Below, piece by piece: positions 1-11,160 of a stretch of DNA of 64,000 nt; the first letter of the stretch is position 1; every line of letters starts with the position of its first letter. The translations under genes and the position numbers were made by a program. The notes below the pieces were generated by a model. It ran no database searches and had not been told where the DNA came from. It saw nothing but the letters and a program-made list of their open reading frames with translations. Source of the DNA: Amyelois transitella (lineage: Eukaryota; Arthropoda; Insecta; Lepidoptera; Pyralidae); NCBI RefSeq assembly GCF_032362555.1, contig NC_083518.1, positions 5,964,501 to 6,028,500 on the forward strand, in the 5' to 3' direction.

Positions 1-2270
1 TCAAACATGAAAGTCCCACGTCATTGCCCCAGCGCAATAAAACAAACAGAGGAGCGAACGCCGTCTTATCTCATACAACATTCAGCCAAGGAACTTAGGA
101 TTGCAAGCAAATTAGCAGTAAAAACCTTCTCGCCTGCTACAATTGTTTTTTCAGTTCTCAATTAGAATAAACGACGCCGCCGCTTATGCTCGTGAAACAT
201 TGATGAGGCGTTAGACCTGAGGTAACTAGGGCTGTCAAAAATAAATTCCCCTCCCGTATGTAGGCAGCCGAATGGTATATAAAGAATTTACGTTTCGCGA
301 AAAACAGAGCGCCGGAGGTGACGGACTGTCATCGCATACACACTTAACAAGATACATTATAAATGACTTTGTTTGCTTTTACATAGGAATACCCGAATAT
401 TTGTCTTATCACCGAATATTTTTCACAAATTTAATTCAACCACTTTCATTGATAATTTTCAGATCCTGCACTTTTTGTATATTATAGAACCATGTGTTTA
501 TAATATCGCCTACGTATAAGAATAGCGGACAAAATAATGCAGAATATTACGCTTCATTCCAGTTTCATTCATTAATTAATACGAGTTCTGAAAGACCCCT
601 AAAAGCATCCAATTAGAGGCACGTAAACAATGTTAATAATAATCCGATATTACACAACACCGAACTAGCAACCCTAGCTATACCGTCTACTTCCTTTGTC
701 CTTGTCGCTCATTACTCGACTAATCACAGTAATGGACTAATGACAAGTTACGAACTACACTCAAACGAACTCTTCAACTTGTGTGACAACGAACCCACTT
801 AACTAATGTTATAAGCCACAGCTTATAACATTAGTTAAGTGGGTTCATGCGAACCAATTAACATACAAATCTTGTGACATAAGATTGAAGTAATAGAAAA
901 TATCCTGAACCTCACATTTTCATTATGTATTATTAAAAGCTATAACATCAGTTTCAGATAAAGGATAGCTTGAGATTTGCTTTAGGATTGAAATTATGAT
1001 ATTTTGCATTAATAAGTGAGTGACATGCATTCAGCCCACCTTACCATGTAAGGATTTACCGCTTTCGGTAGTACCCTTCATATTACTAAATGTAGGTACT
1101 TATCGGAATCATGTTTTTTAATAATGATTATTTCTATTTTTTTGTACATAAATACGAGTAGGTTTGGTAAAGTGATGGTTGTCGATATATATCTATATAT
1201 ATTATGTATATGTATATGTATGTGTAGCATGTAAAGTTATTTTGATCCACTCACGATAAACAAGCATTCATGAAACTAAAACATCACAGACAACAACTCA
1301 GCTTTTCTATAAAAGCAAAAATATTGAATAGAACCCGGTTTTTAATGCCCAAAAAAAAATATTGTTGAGGTTATGATAAAACATTATTTCAGTTAACATC
1401 TGATTAGTAATAAAAAAAATCTAAAGTTTTTTTTATTTACGAATCCATATTTTAATAAAATACCGATAATAAACCCTATCTGCATTTTAAACTATATACT
1501 GTGATGCTAGTTTGTAGAGCAATTAACTATCATGTAGTGTTAGGGAACTAATTTCAAGCGAATAGGGCTCACACCCCGTCTAGGAGCTTATACTAATTAC
1601 TTATATCATAAACTAGTTAAGATGCTTCTATGAGATTGAGCCAAGATCTTCAAACATCAATGAATATTATTTAGGTATTGAAAATATATGCTCTCAGCAA
1701 AGTGCTCTCAGAGTAGAATAGACTACTTTATAATTTTTTAAAATTTTATTGACAGTAAAAACTCTTCTAGGTATTTTCACATCAAGCTTATTTTCAAAAG
1801 TTCGTGTAAAAATTGCCCTTTCGATAATATATTCATCATTTAACAAAAAATAAATTACTATATCTTATAAAACGCAAATGAACGAAACAAATCAACAAAC
1901 AAAATAGGGCAATCAATAAATCTGTTAAATCAATCGTAAATTAGATAAACATTACGAATTCACGCCAGCGCCCATTAATTCGCTCCGAACCGATGCCGCC
2001 TGTGCACAACCTTTCTGTCAATTATAATTAAATTGGCAGACCCTTTTATTTTTAACTTGCCGATACTCTAAACCCCTTACAGCTCTTGAATGAAGGCAAG
2101 TTTGGATACAGTCAGATGTCCATTTTCATTAAGATCAGCTAAAGACCAGACGAGGAACTTAGAATAGCTACTCGTATTATTATACCTAGAACGCGTGTAA
2201 GATTCGTATTTACGTCTCACTCTAGTTACTAATACTCACGTCGCACTGCGAGGACATACAATAAAGTTAA
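1..2270. other. Gene-free stretch with one hairpin
   Basis: I see no supported exon here. The short ORFs have no recognisable domain and AT-rich composition. The stretch holds a perfect 26-bp hairpin (791-846) and a TA/TATG microsatellite near 1185-1230. It could be intron or intergenic DNA; no upstream exon of the Rap-GAP gene was recognised here. Confidence 0.5.
791..846. repeat. Perfect 26-bp inverted repeat, 4-nt loop
   Basis: Positions 791-816 are the exact reverse complement of 821-846, separated by CACA (817-820). There are no mismatches over 26 bp. The arms are not part of any repeat family I recognise elsewhere in the window. Confidence 0.95.
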
Positions 2271-2282
2271 GTATGAGTACGT

Positions 2283-2529
2283 CCCGCGTGGTTCCAGGCA
2301 CCAATAAAAAAAATAAGACTACTCCATGTCGTTCCTATGAATGTCGTAAAAGCCGACTAAGGGATATGCCTAAACTTGGGATACTTCTTTTAGGCGATGG
2401 ACTGGCAACCTGTCACTTTTTGAATCTTAATTCTATAATTAAGCCAAACAGCCGAATGTGAACTATCAGCCTCTTCAAGACTGTTGGCTCTGCCTGCTCT
2501 GCAAGGGATAAAGGCGTGATTATATGAAT
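2283..2529 (+). mobile_element. Short LINE-related retroelement (SINE-like), near full length
   Basis: The copy reads from CGCGTGGTTCC to GGCGTGATTATATG on the plus strand. It matches, in reverse, the copies at 19244-19495 and 56577-56852. Flanks GTATGAGTACGT (2271-2282) and GTATAAGTACGT (2530-2541) agree at 11 of 12 positions and look like a target-site duplication. It has no coding potential. Divergence from the other copies suggests an older insertion. Confidence 0.75.
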
Positions 2530-2599
2530 GTATAAGTACGTGCACAATTTAATAGGAGTTTTTTAGTAATTATTGGTATTGGTATTTAATACTTTCATA

Positions 2600-2660
2600 C
2601 CGGGGGGACAGACACTACATCTTTCCACTTGCCACAACTATAACTCTCTTCACGCAAAAT
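2600..2660 (-). mobile_element. LINE 3'-end fragment
   Basis: The stretch with CTTTCCACTTGCCAC followed by AACTCTCTTCA resembles the 3' terminal coding/UTR segment of the LINE at 28345-31763, in the same orientation as that copy. It is a short, degenerate piece. Confidence 0.5.
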
Positions 2661-2729
2661 CTAAAGCAATATATGTACGTTTATATATATAGTTATAGGT
2701 ATATATATTCAATCATCAATATATATTAC

Positions 2730-2774
2730 TGCCTACCCCTCCGGGAAAGAGGCGTGATTTTATGTATGTATGTA
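2730..2774 (+). mobile_element. LINE 3'-terminus fragment
   Basis: TGCCTACCCCTCCGGGAAAG followed by GGCGTGATTTTATG and TATG repeats is the 3' terminus of the LINE at 28345-31763, here on the plus strand and inverted relative to the fragment at 2600-2660. Confidence 0.6.
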
Positions 2775-4860
2775 TCAATATACATATATTAAATCTTATT
2801 TCCAATTCTTATATTTTGTCTGTTTGTTTTATGTTGTCTGTTTTCTTTGTTCATCATACTGAGCAATCGTTACAAGAGACAAAGGGAATGATATTCACTC
2901 TGCACCATCCTTTACATTTGGAATTCACAGAAATGTTGGGTTTCACGAGTATCCACGGAGGGTAATCCCTAGTCTCCAAGCGGGAAGTTGAAATTGTTTT
3001 CGGCGCTCACGCCAGCCAAACAAATATTTTAATCACGTAGCGAGCATGTAAAGTTGGTACTGTTTCAGGAACCCATTTTGGTTTTTCCGTATACTTCAGT
3101 CAGTTTTTCCGCGTCAGTGATTGAATTTTAATACGCGATTGGCTTTCTATCTGTTGACTTACTATGAACTTTTTTCGATGTTCAAGACGAAACGAAAAGC
3201 TGTATCATCTCAAGGTGAAATAGTTTCAAAAGTTGAAATCATTGGGTGGCAACAATTTTACCAGAAGAGTTACGAAGAAATAAAAACATTTACGGGAAAG
3301 AAGGGAATACAGAAAGCTCCGCTTAACTCCACCGACAAGAGCTTGCTCATAAAAATTAGAAAAATCAATGCTTGCGCGATCATTGCATACTTACAAAAAT
3401 AATATCCTAAAAATAAAAATCAACGCAGATAATTACGTTTCCGCCAGCTGTAATATTTAAGCAGGCGGCCGGCCGACCGTTAAATATTTGGTATGGCGCT
3501 GAACTTTATCCCCGGTATAAACAGTAAACCTACACTTTGTTAAATATTCCACAGGTTTAAATATGTCCGCCCACATAGGTACTGAAACCCTTACGGTGTG
3601 GCACCTAAACAAGAGGTATCTAGTAGGATCATACCGCATTTTCAGCTGTCGGCTGCACAATTGTACGGTCCATAAAACATCAAAATAGGCAAATAAAAAT
3701 TACTAAATTGTTACACTAGCAGAGCAAATATTTAGCTTACTTTAAATTCGGATGCTTTGCTCAGAATAAACAATCTGAATAGGAATTGATAAAACAATAT
3801 TTGTTTATGCTTTTATTGTAAATGACCGGTCTTTCGTTGAGGTTTTTAAAATTAATTTTTTCATTCATCTTTACAGTACTATAATATCTTAGCTACATAT
3901 ATAAGTCATTTTATACTGGGTTAGATTGTTTTACGTATGCGTCGTTTTAAAAATACTTTTATTTTTTTACTTTATTTTTATTTTACTTTATCCATACCGT
4001 CACTTGAAGATTTATACCTAAGCCTGAAAGATATTGGATTTATTACCCCATGCCGCTCGTTTCAGTAGACACTTTTTGTGATTGAAATCAAACATAAGGA
4101 AAATATATTTTCCGGTGCTTATTTTGACAATAATGTCACGTGACCTGGTACATGCACACTTGTAACCCGATGTGACGGGATCGCAAAAAAGCCAGGAATA
4201 TCCCGGTGAAAGAATTTTTATTCAAACATTTTTGGAGAAGAAAATTCTCAACAACCATTTGCTTCATTTTATAATACTGCCGGTTAAAGATGATTGATGT
4301 TCAATCATATAAGATGAGATCGAAGGATTTACGTAATTAAAATTTTGGTCATAATATTATACAAAAAAAAGAAAAATATCTTTATAATAAAACAGTAAAG
4401 TTTATTTATTATTTAGCAATTTTTATTCTCGATCGCATTTACGACTTGTACACGTGTAGGTATTGCATATGACTTGTGATTGTGAATGTTTGCCACAAAA
4501 TCATACTTTTGCGCCACATTCGTTCTCTGTCTCAACTAAGGTAAAGATAAGAATAAGTAAAAAAAACTATTTAACTTATGACAAATCTGACGCACAGCAC
4601 TTGGCCGAAATCTCGGCGATTCGCTTTTACGACACAACACGATCTCCCCACAAGCCCATTTGCCAAGATTCGTATTTCCTGTCGCAGCATATTTGAGGGT
4701 TTTCCCTACTCCTTATCACTCGATTCCCGCTTTTGAGCCCTTAAACATTAATGATCCGCTTTAGGTTAGGACGTAATGGCAACCCGTGCGAGGGTAACAA
4801 AAACAAAACACGTGGGTAGAAAGGCTGATGCTTTACGTTTATACATACATATAATCATAT
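2775..4860. other. No recognised gene
   Basis: AT-rich DNA without a supported exon. An ORF at 3121-3402 has a basic N-terminal stretch (KTKRKAVSS) vaguely like a pogo/Tigger HTH start, but no domain can be followed through it. Confidence 0.4.
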
Positions 4861-4861
4861 C

Positions 4862-5033
4862 TATATCCCTGATGATATTTCAAGACTGTTGGCTCTGTCT
4901 ACCCCGGCAGAGCCAACAGTCTTGAAAATACTGATAGCCCGTGTTCAGCTGTTGTTTGGCTTAATTAATGATAGAATTGAGATTCAAATAGTGACAGGTT
5001 TCTAGCCCATCGCCATCGCCGAGTGGTCCTTAA
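4862..5033 (-). mobile_element. SINE-like copy with internal hairpin
   Basis: The region from ATCCCT to ATCGCC matches the minus-oriented short LINE-related element. Near its start it carries an inverted copy of its own segment: 4878-4897 is the exact reverse complement of 4908-4927. The usual order in other copies (ATCCCTTGCGGGGTAGACAG) is disrupted, so the hairpin arose after insertion. Confidence 0.7.
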
Positions 5034-5051
5034 CGTTTATTCATTCATTCA

Positions 5052-5132
5052 TATTATGACGTCTATATCCCTTGTGGGGCAGACAGAGCCAACAGTCATG
5101 AAAAGACCGACAGGCCACGCTCAGCTGCTTGG
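5052..5132 (-). mobile_element. Truncated SINE-like copy
   Basis: The stretch CTATATCCCTTGTGGGGCAG onward, with CAACAGTCATGAAAAG, matches the 3' third of the short retroelement. It stops after CAGCTGCTTGG and lacks the rest. Confidence 0.65.
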
Positions 5133-5398
5133 TATGTGATTATCTAAATATGTAGGTATGAAAATATTGTTATAATAAACACTTAAAATCTTGTTATTAT
5201 TAGACTTTCCCGGTAGTATACGTATATCTTAAAAACATCAACATTTAATAGGAATTTCAGAATTTTATCTTCCTGATTTTTCGACAAGAAACAACCTTTT
5301 CCCACACGGTGGTCAAAATGTCTAGAGGTTTTCACTAATGGAATGCAGTATTGGTTGATATCATCTTCAATAAGGAAGAAACTACTAAGGTGAGTGCG

Positions 5399-5455
5399 GC
5401 CAAAACCGTCCGCGGGTCAATACCGGCTAAGTAAGATCGCGGCCAAACTAACATA
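5399..5455. repeat. Possible transposase-flanking motif, left side
   Basis: GGCCAAAACCGTCC (5399-5412) and ATCGCGGCC (about 5447-5455) are reverse-oriented relatives of the GACGATTTAGCCCC-type motif found three times right of the transposase gene. The match is partial, so this is suggestive only. Confidence 0.3.
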
Positions 5456-5798
5456 TTTATGCTAATTCTAGCCCGGTCAATAAATCAGCACTGTTTTATT
5501 TGTTCGAACTGTGTTCGACAGATGGCGTTATACCGTCCGCTTTTGGAGTAATCTTTGTTGAAAGTTTAGTCGTTTCTAGAACTCGATGCACGAGTGTGAA
5601 ATGGTAACGAAAAAATTTAGATTAAATAGTGAATTTAACTATTAAAGAGTTTAGGTGATGTCAAAACGCATTGTTAAAGGTAAGTACTTATGTTATACTC
5701 TGTTGCTTTTAATTAAAACTCACTTGTTTTTGAGTTATTCAAAGGAAAAAATGTATAACCTAAAAAATGGATAGTGGGAAAAATCGTACAAAATTAAC

Positions 5799-5830
5799 GG
5801 GGCAAAATCGTTATATGGCGATTCTGCCCC
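5799..5830. repeat. GGGGCAAAATCG hairpin left of transposase
   Basis: GGGGCAAAATCG (5799-5810) and CGATTCTGCCCC (5819-5830) form inverted arms with one mismatch around an 8-nt loop. The arms resemble the reverse complement of the motifs at 10233-10246 and 10391-10404. It lies in the predicted 5' UTR intron of the transposase gene. Confidence 0.6.
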
Positions 5831-5971
5831 TTATCAGACGTCGTCAATATTTTTGATCTACTATTATTATTTTTTTTCAAGACATTCAGTATTACGGTAT
5901 TATTCATGTATACAGATATCATATCTTTTTTTTTCTTATTTCATAACAAGTGTTTTTTTCTACAGATCAAT

Positions 5972-8900
5972 ATGGTGCGAAATTATAAAAGAAAAACAGA
6001 TAGGGGATCGTACAAGAAAGAAGACTTACAAGCAGCAGTACATGCTGTTAGAAATGGCTCATTAACTGGGTACAAAGCTGCTCAAATTTATAACATTCCA
6101 AGGACCACAATAATGGACCACGTCCACAGAAAAAGGCTCTCTAATACTCTTGGAAAAAGACCTACGTTATCACCGGACATAGAGAATAACATAGCAAGTT
6201 GTCTCCATATTATGGAAAAATATGGCTTTGGCCTGACCAGGGCTGAAATTTCCGATTTGGTGGCGGAATATGTCACCAAAAACAATATACAAACTTGTTT
6301 CAAAAATGGAAAGCCAGGTAAACTATTCTTAATTTTGTTTTGAGATATTTGTTTTATCTTTATTATATACTAGTTTTTCTCACGAAATTTGTTTCGCTTT
6401 AAAAAGCCTGTCTTATTCCAGACCATAATTTAATCTGTTCCAAATTTATTCCCGATCCTTCAGCCGTTTTGAGGTGATATACTATATCAATGGAACAGAC
6501 GTATACACACATATACACAAACCCATTCACAAAGTTTTGCATTTATATCATTGGTAAGATAAATACGTTAATGTGAACGGCATCGCACTCCATTTCAAAG
6601 TTTTGAAACGGTGCTTGAAATTAATTTTCAATTGAGCATAACTTATTTTTACCTTACCCGAATTCGACGAAAGAAAGTTTTGACAATACTCCTAATTATA
6701 TGAAATTCACCTGTTAAAGCCGCGTTTAAGTCCGTTGAGTAGTTTCGAAGTTATGACCTACCAGACACACATACAAACATTCCAAAAATTGTTTTATTGC
6801 TCTGCTACTCTTCTTTGATCACCCTTCATCAGTTTTTTGGAAAATTATTTAATGTACATACACGGTATTTTTACTGTCTTATTATATATATTGAGTAGTA
6901 TACCATCGCTAATATGTTACTCTTATGTTTAAGCTATATTATCATAACTTTCATTTAAATCCTTTCTGTAGTTTTGCGTGAAAGAGTAAAAAACATAGAC
7001 TAACATACTTTCGCATTTATAATATCGGTAAGGATTTTGTATGCGAATAATGACACAAGCTTTGTCTTATATATTTATTTAATTTAAATAAATGATAATG
7101 TCAAATGTGAAAAATTTATGTTTCTGTGTTCATTGCAGGAAAGGATTGGATAGCTGGTTTTCGAGAAAGAAATAATCTGTCAATTAAAAAACCACAGCCT
7201 GTGGAATACGCGCGTAAAGTAGCAGCTGATCCTTTCGTGTTGAGCGAGTATTACGAATTGTTAAATAAAACAATTAAAACTTTAGGTTTACAAGATAAAC
7301 CAGGAGCTATTTGGAATGTGGATGAAACCAACTTTTCCAAGGATCCCCTTAAATCGAAAATCGTTGGTGTCAAAGGTCATGCTGCTACAAGGACGATATC
7401 TACACCAGGTAAAGACAATACCACAGTTTTACTAGGAGCTAGCGCTGCAGGGGACAAAATCCCACCCTTAATCATCTTTAAAGGCAAATATGTCTGGGAC
7501 GAATGGACTTCGCCAAATGCATATCCTAGGACCACTTATGCTGCCACCAAAAATGGATGGATGGAGAGTGACGTTTTCGAAGCTTTTTTTAAAAAATCTT
7601 TTTTACCGAGTATAGGCGTTGAGCGCCCCGTATTGTTAATTTATGATGGCCACGCAACCCACGTTGGTTTGAACATTATTGAAGCGGCAAGGGATGCAAA
7701 TGTTACCATCTTAAAACTTCCGCCCCATACAAGCCATATACTCCAACCATTAGACATTTCAGTCATGAAGTCCTTCAAAGATCGTTGGGATAAAGTTCTT
7801 GTGAAGTGGCAGAGATTAAATATAGGCGTACAATTGCCAAAAAAAGAGTTTTCACGTATTATTGGAGAAGTATGGGCCGGCATAGAGCCACAAATACTTA
7901 TGAATGGTTTTCGTAAAGCCGGGATATACCCTTTTAATCCTACAGCAGTTGATAAATCAAAGTTAGATCCTATGAAATTGGCCCGATTTCAAGAACAGAG
8001 TTCTGCGTTAGCACCAAAAAAATATGAACCACAAAACTTAATATCAATAGTATTGACATTGATGAACAAAAACATTACACAAACTCCTAATAGGCGGCTT
8101 GAAATTGTACAGGAATGTAATTCTATAAGCACTACCAATACCAAGGAACAAGCTGCGATAAAAAAGCCAAACATCCCATTTGAAGAGTTATTACTGGAAA
8201 AAATTAAGCGTAGTGACACCTCAACAAAAGTAAAGCGAAGTAGAGTTGCAACAGGTGCAGAGGTTATCACTCACGATGATGTGTTAACATTGAAAAGAGA
8301 AAAGCAAATAAAAGAAAACATTAAATTAGAAAAGAATAAAAAACATATATCTAACAATGTGTGCTTGTTAACTCAACTATCAAAAAATAGTGCTGAAAGG
8401 CAACCATTTTCGGGGAAACAAAATCTGCCTGCCTGTTTACAAAATCAAACGCCTGATGCCCGTAAAATAATAGTTACATCAAACATCGTGCTTAAAAAAG
8501 CTGGAGCAGTTGATTACTCTTCGACAAAACCTGGCCCATCAGGCATCCACAAAAAAAAGACAAGGACAAATAAATATGCAGCATCTTTCATGATTAAGGG
8601 TAAAGACAATAGTAAGAAGAAAAGTGGCAAAGAGAACAGCAAACTATATTATAGAAATAAACCTACAAAGAGTTATGAAACAGAATCTACCAGTTCAACG
8701 ACCAGTGTATCTGGAATTATGAGTTGTCACAGCGACTCCGATATATTGAATTTCGAATCAGATGATGATCTAAATGATATTGATGGACTTTCATTGGCAG
8801 ATAACGAAAACAGAAAAAGTGAAGAAGAAAACACTGAAAAAGAAAATACTGAAATAGAAAGAACTCATACTGTAAACACTAACAATGATCACGATGCTAT

Positions 8901-9246
8901 TGAACCTCCAACCGATAAAAATGAGAATGTAAAGGTGGGTGAAATTTCTTCAGGAAACTATACAGTGAAAGACTATGTTTTAGTCCGTTACTATGGGAAG
9001 AAATGGATTTATTATGTAGGAGTAATAGAATCTATAGATGCTTGTGACAAAACAAACATAATCTATTCAATTAAGTTTTTCAAAACGGTAAAAAAACCAA
9101 AGCTTCTCTTCAAATTTCCTAAAAAAAATGATCGTGATGAAGTAACAATTCTGTCGATAGTAAAAAAAGTGGAATTATTTCAAGATGCGGACAACAACAA
9201 TGAATACTTCCTAAGTAATTTAGATGACGCAGTGTACTTTCTTTAG
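5972..9246 (+). CDS. Pogo-like (psq-HTH/DDE) transposase, 817 aa
   Basis: Two coding exons, 5972-6317 and 7139-9246, join in phase (346 + 2108 nt) to give 817 residues. Exon 1 encodes a psq-type helix-turn-helix (residues about 10-55, with GYKAAQIYNIPRTTI) and the start of a CENP-B-like second DNA-binding region that continues over the splice. Exon 2 carries the DDE nuclease fold. Candidate catalytic acidic residues are D177 (NVDETN), D285 (IYDGHATH) and D321 (LQPLD), with 35 residues between the last two as usual in pogo/Tigger enzymes. The tail is Lys/Ser/Glu-rich and ends in a conserved-looking block (DYVLVRYYGKKW) like those at the end of other insect jerky/Tigger-type proteins. The start ATG follows an acceptor at 5965; a donor at 5680 suggests a noncoding first exon. 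The reading frame is intact, so it may be a live transposase or a domesticated one. Confidence 0.85.
6368..7030 (-). mobile_element. Degraded repeats in transposase intron, possibly Helitron-derived
   Basis: The intron between the two transposase exons starts with ACTAG followed by TTTTTCTCACG and ends near CTTTCGCATTTATAATATC. These resemble the reversed 3' and 5' ends of lepidopteran Helitron-like repeats. Phrases such as CCGTTGAGTAGTTTCGAAGT are common in such repeats. Boundaries are uncertain and it may be more than one element. Confidence 0.35.
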
Positions 9247-9495
9247 TAACGTCATATTTCAAGTCGAAAATGTTACATATTATACAACATTTAATTCAAG
9301 TAAAAACCTTATTTTTGATTGTTATTTGTTAACTTGTTTTAAAACTGTGAACTGTTTATTGCGGATATCATTTATAAGTAGTCTACAATTTGTTGAGTTT
9401 AGGTATTAATGGTATTAAAAATACCTGTCGACAGACTTTTTAGTAGTATAGTACATAAAAATACATTACACTGATTATATTATATAAGTTAGAAG

Positions 9496-9620
9496 TATAT
9501 CCTTTAATTCTGTTTTTTTTTCGTACCAAATATTACAACTGAAAGACTGATTACTGAATACTAAGTACGTAATATTTGAACATTTACTGTTTGAGATATA
9601 TGTAAACATAATATAAGTGT
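9496..9620 (+). repeat. 125-bp direct repeat, copy 1
   Basis: This segment recurs at 9998-10123 with about three substitutions and a T-run length change. It lies in the 3' flank of the transposase gene. The two copies are about 500 bp apart and the sequence between and beyond them does not match. Confidence 0.9.
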
Positions 9621-9997
9621 CACGGCCAATTTATAAGTTACAGATATTTTTATGAACAAGTCCTACTTTTGAAATTTAAATACAATAACTTTACTATGTT
9701 TTTGAGACTGAAGTTTTTTCACATTTCTTAGAGTTATATTTGTGTTTTGTTTATCTTTAATTTCAATCATAGTTGCAAAAATATATAATATAATAACTTT
9801 ACAGCTGTGATTCATCTTCTGATACAGTTTCATACTTTATTTTAAGCAAAAAATTTTTTGAAACCTGAATAATCGCAATAAAAAGTTTTGTATTTCAATG
9901 TGTAAGTCACATTAAGAACTGATCATATGTTCAATGATCAAGTGATCAAACCGTTTTCTTCCATGATATGATTATAACGACGCAGAATACTAAAAAA

Positions 9998-10123
9998 TAT
10001 ATCATTTAATTCTGTTTTTTTTTTCGTACCAAATATTACAACTGAAAGACTGATTACTGAATACTAAGTACGTAATATTTGAACATTTATTGTTTGAGAT
10101 ATATGTAAAGATAATATAAGTGT
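9998..10123 (+). repeat. 125-bp direct repeat, copy 2
   Basis: Second copy of the segment at 9496-9620, by eye about 97 percent identical. Differences include TTTATTG for TTTACTG and AAAGATAA for AAACATAA. Confidence 0.9.
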
Positions 10124-10232
10124 TGATTTCTGCAAGAGTTGTTTTATTTTGATTGCCTTGTGTAAAATGGCAATGAAATTATTCATATAAAAAATCTTAA
10201 AAAAGGTTGTTTACTTCTGATGGTAGGAATAT

Positions 10233-10613
10233 GACGGATTAGCCCCAAAAAAATAATTTGGCTTGTAAAAGTCGATTTAACTATTATTTCTAGAACTGTA
10301 AGGCAGAAACTCGCTTGGCATTCGCATGTGACTGTCAAGCATGGGTTTATTTTTAAAATAACCATTTATAAATGACAGAAATTGATGCTGGACGATTTAG
10401 CCCCAAGTCAGCGGGGAAAACCGTCTATCGACATATTTTTTTAAAACGTAATTTAACTAAGTAAGAGGCATATTTATAGTATTAATATAGAACAATCCAA
10501 ATAGTCAATAAAATTCTAAATCGATTACGTTAATCAAATCTGAAATATCTAGATAAGAACACAAGTTACGGTCTGTCAAAATGAACTTGCAAAAAAATAT
10601 GACGGTTTAGCCC
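10233..10613 (+). repeat. Cluster of GACGRTTTAGCCC motifs right of transposase
   Basis: GACGGATTAGCCCC (10233-10246), GACGATTTAGCCCC (10391-10404) and GACGGTTTAGCCC (10601-10613) lie within 380 bp, all in one orientation. GGGGAAAACCGTC (about 10413-10425) is an inverted partner of the second copy. The left flank of the gene carries relatives in the opposite orientation. They could be subterminal binding sites of the transposase. Confidence 0.55.
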
Positions 10614-10991
10614 TCATCGACCTTACATATTTATGATGGGGGAACACCTTACTATTTAAATGTTTATGTGTCATAAAATATTACGAGTGTGTAAGCAAAT
10701 AAGTACGCCTTGGAAATAAAACGTATAAGACTTCGCCGGGGGCCAATTACGAAGCAAAGTGAGATATAAAATACAATAGGTACTTTATGTTCCCTTTATT
10801 AGGCGGCAGGGCCGTAAAGTCTGTTCTCATCAACGGCCGTCCATCTACTGTTGTGTTGCTAACTTATCTATACGTGTGAAATGGGTCTTACAAAAATACT
10901 GCACCATTCTGCAGTTCAAAGAATAAGTGTGTTTTAAGAGAAAAGGTTATGTGCAAACGAACAGCAATATCAAAATTATTTATTTAACGGA

Positions 10992-11160
10992 CTAGCTTTT
11001 GCCCGCGACGTCGCCGGCGTGTTTTCTTTTTTAAAGCAATAAGTAACCTATGTTCTTTCTCAGGGTAAACTGTACCACCAAAGTGCCAAATTAGTTGAAA
11101 CAAAACAAGTTGTATGGTTTAAGCAACAGCGTAGCAGACTGACAGAGTAAATTTCGCATT
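10992..11160 (-). mobile_element. Helitron-like fragment, 3' end
   Basis: Read on the minus strand, the stretch ends in GTCGCGGGCAAAAGCTAG, with CTAG at 10992-10995 followed by T, the usual Helitron 3' end. The other side reaches GCAACAGCGTAGCAGACTGA, which is typical of lepidopteran Helitron-type repeats. A clear 5' terminus was not found. Confidence 0.55.

Noticed and set aside
3121..3402. 93-residue ORF with a basic start (MFKTKRKAVSS)
   Set aside because: It vaguely recalls a pogo/Tigger HTH start but no motif can be followed, and there are no TIRs or neighbours to support it.
5656..5679. Alternative transposase start at ATG 5656
   Set aside because: Spliced to 5966 it runs out of frame into a stop after 15 codons, so it is at most an upstream ORF.
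9496..10123. LTR pair
   Set aside because: The repeat is only 125 bp, lacks TG...CA ends and encloses only about 380 bp without coding sequence.
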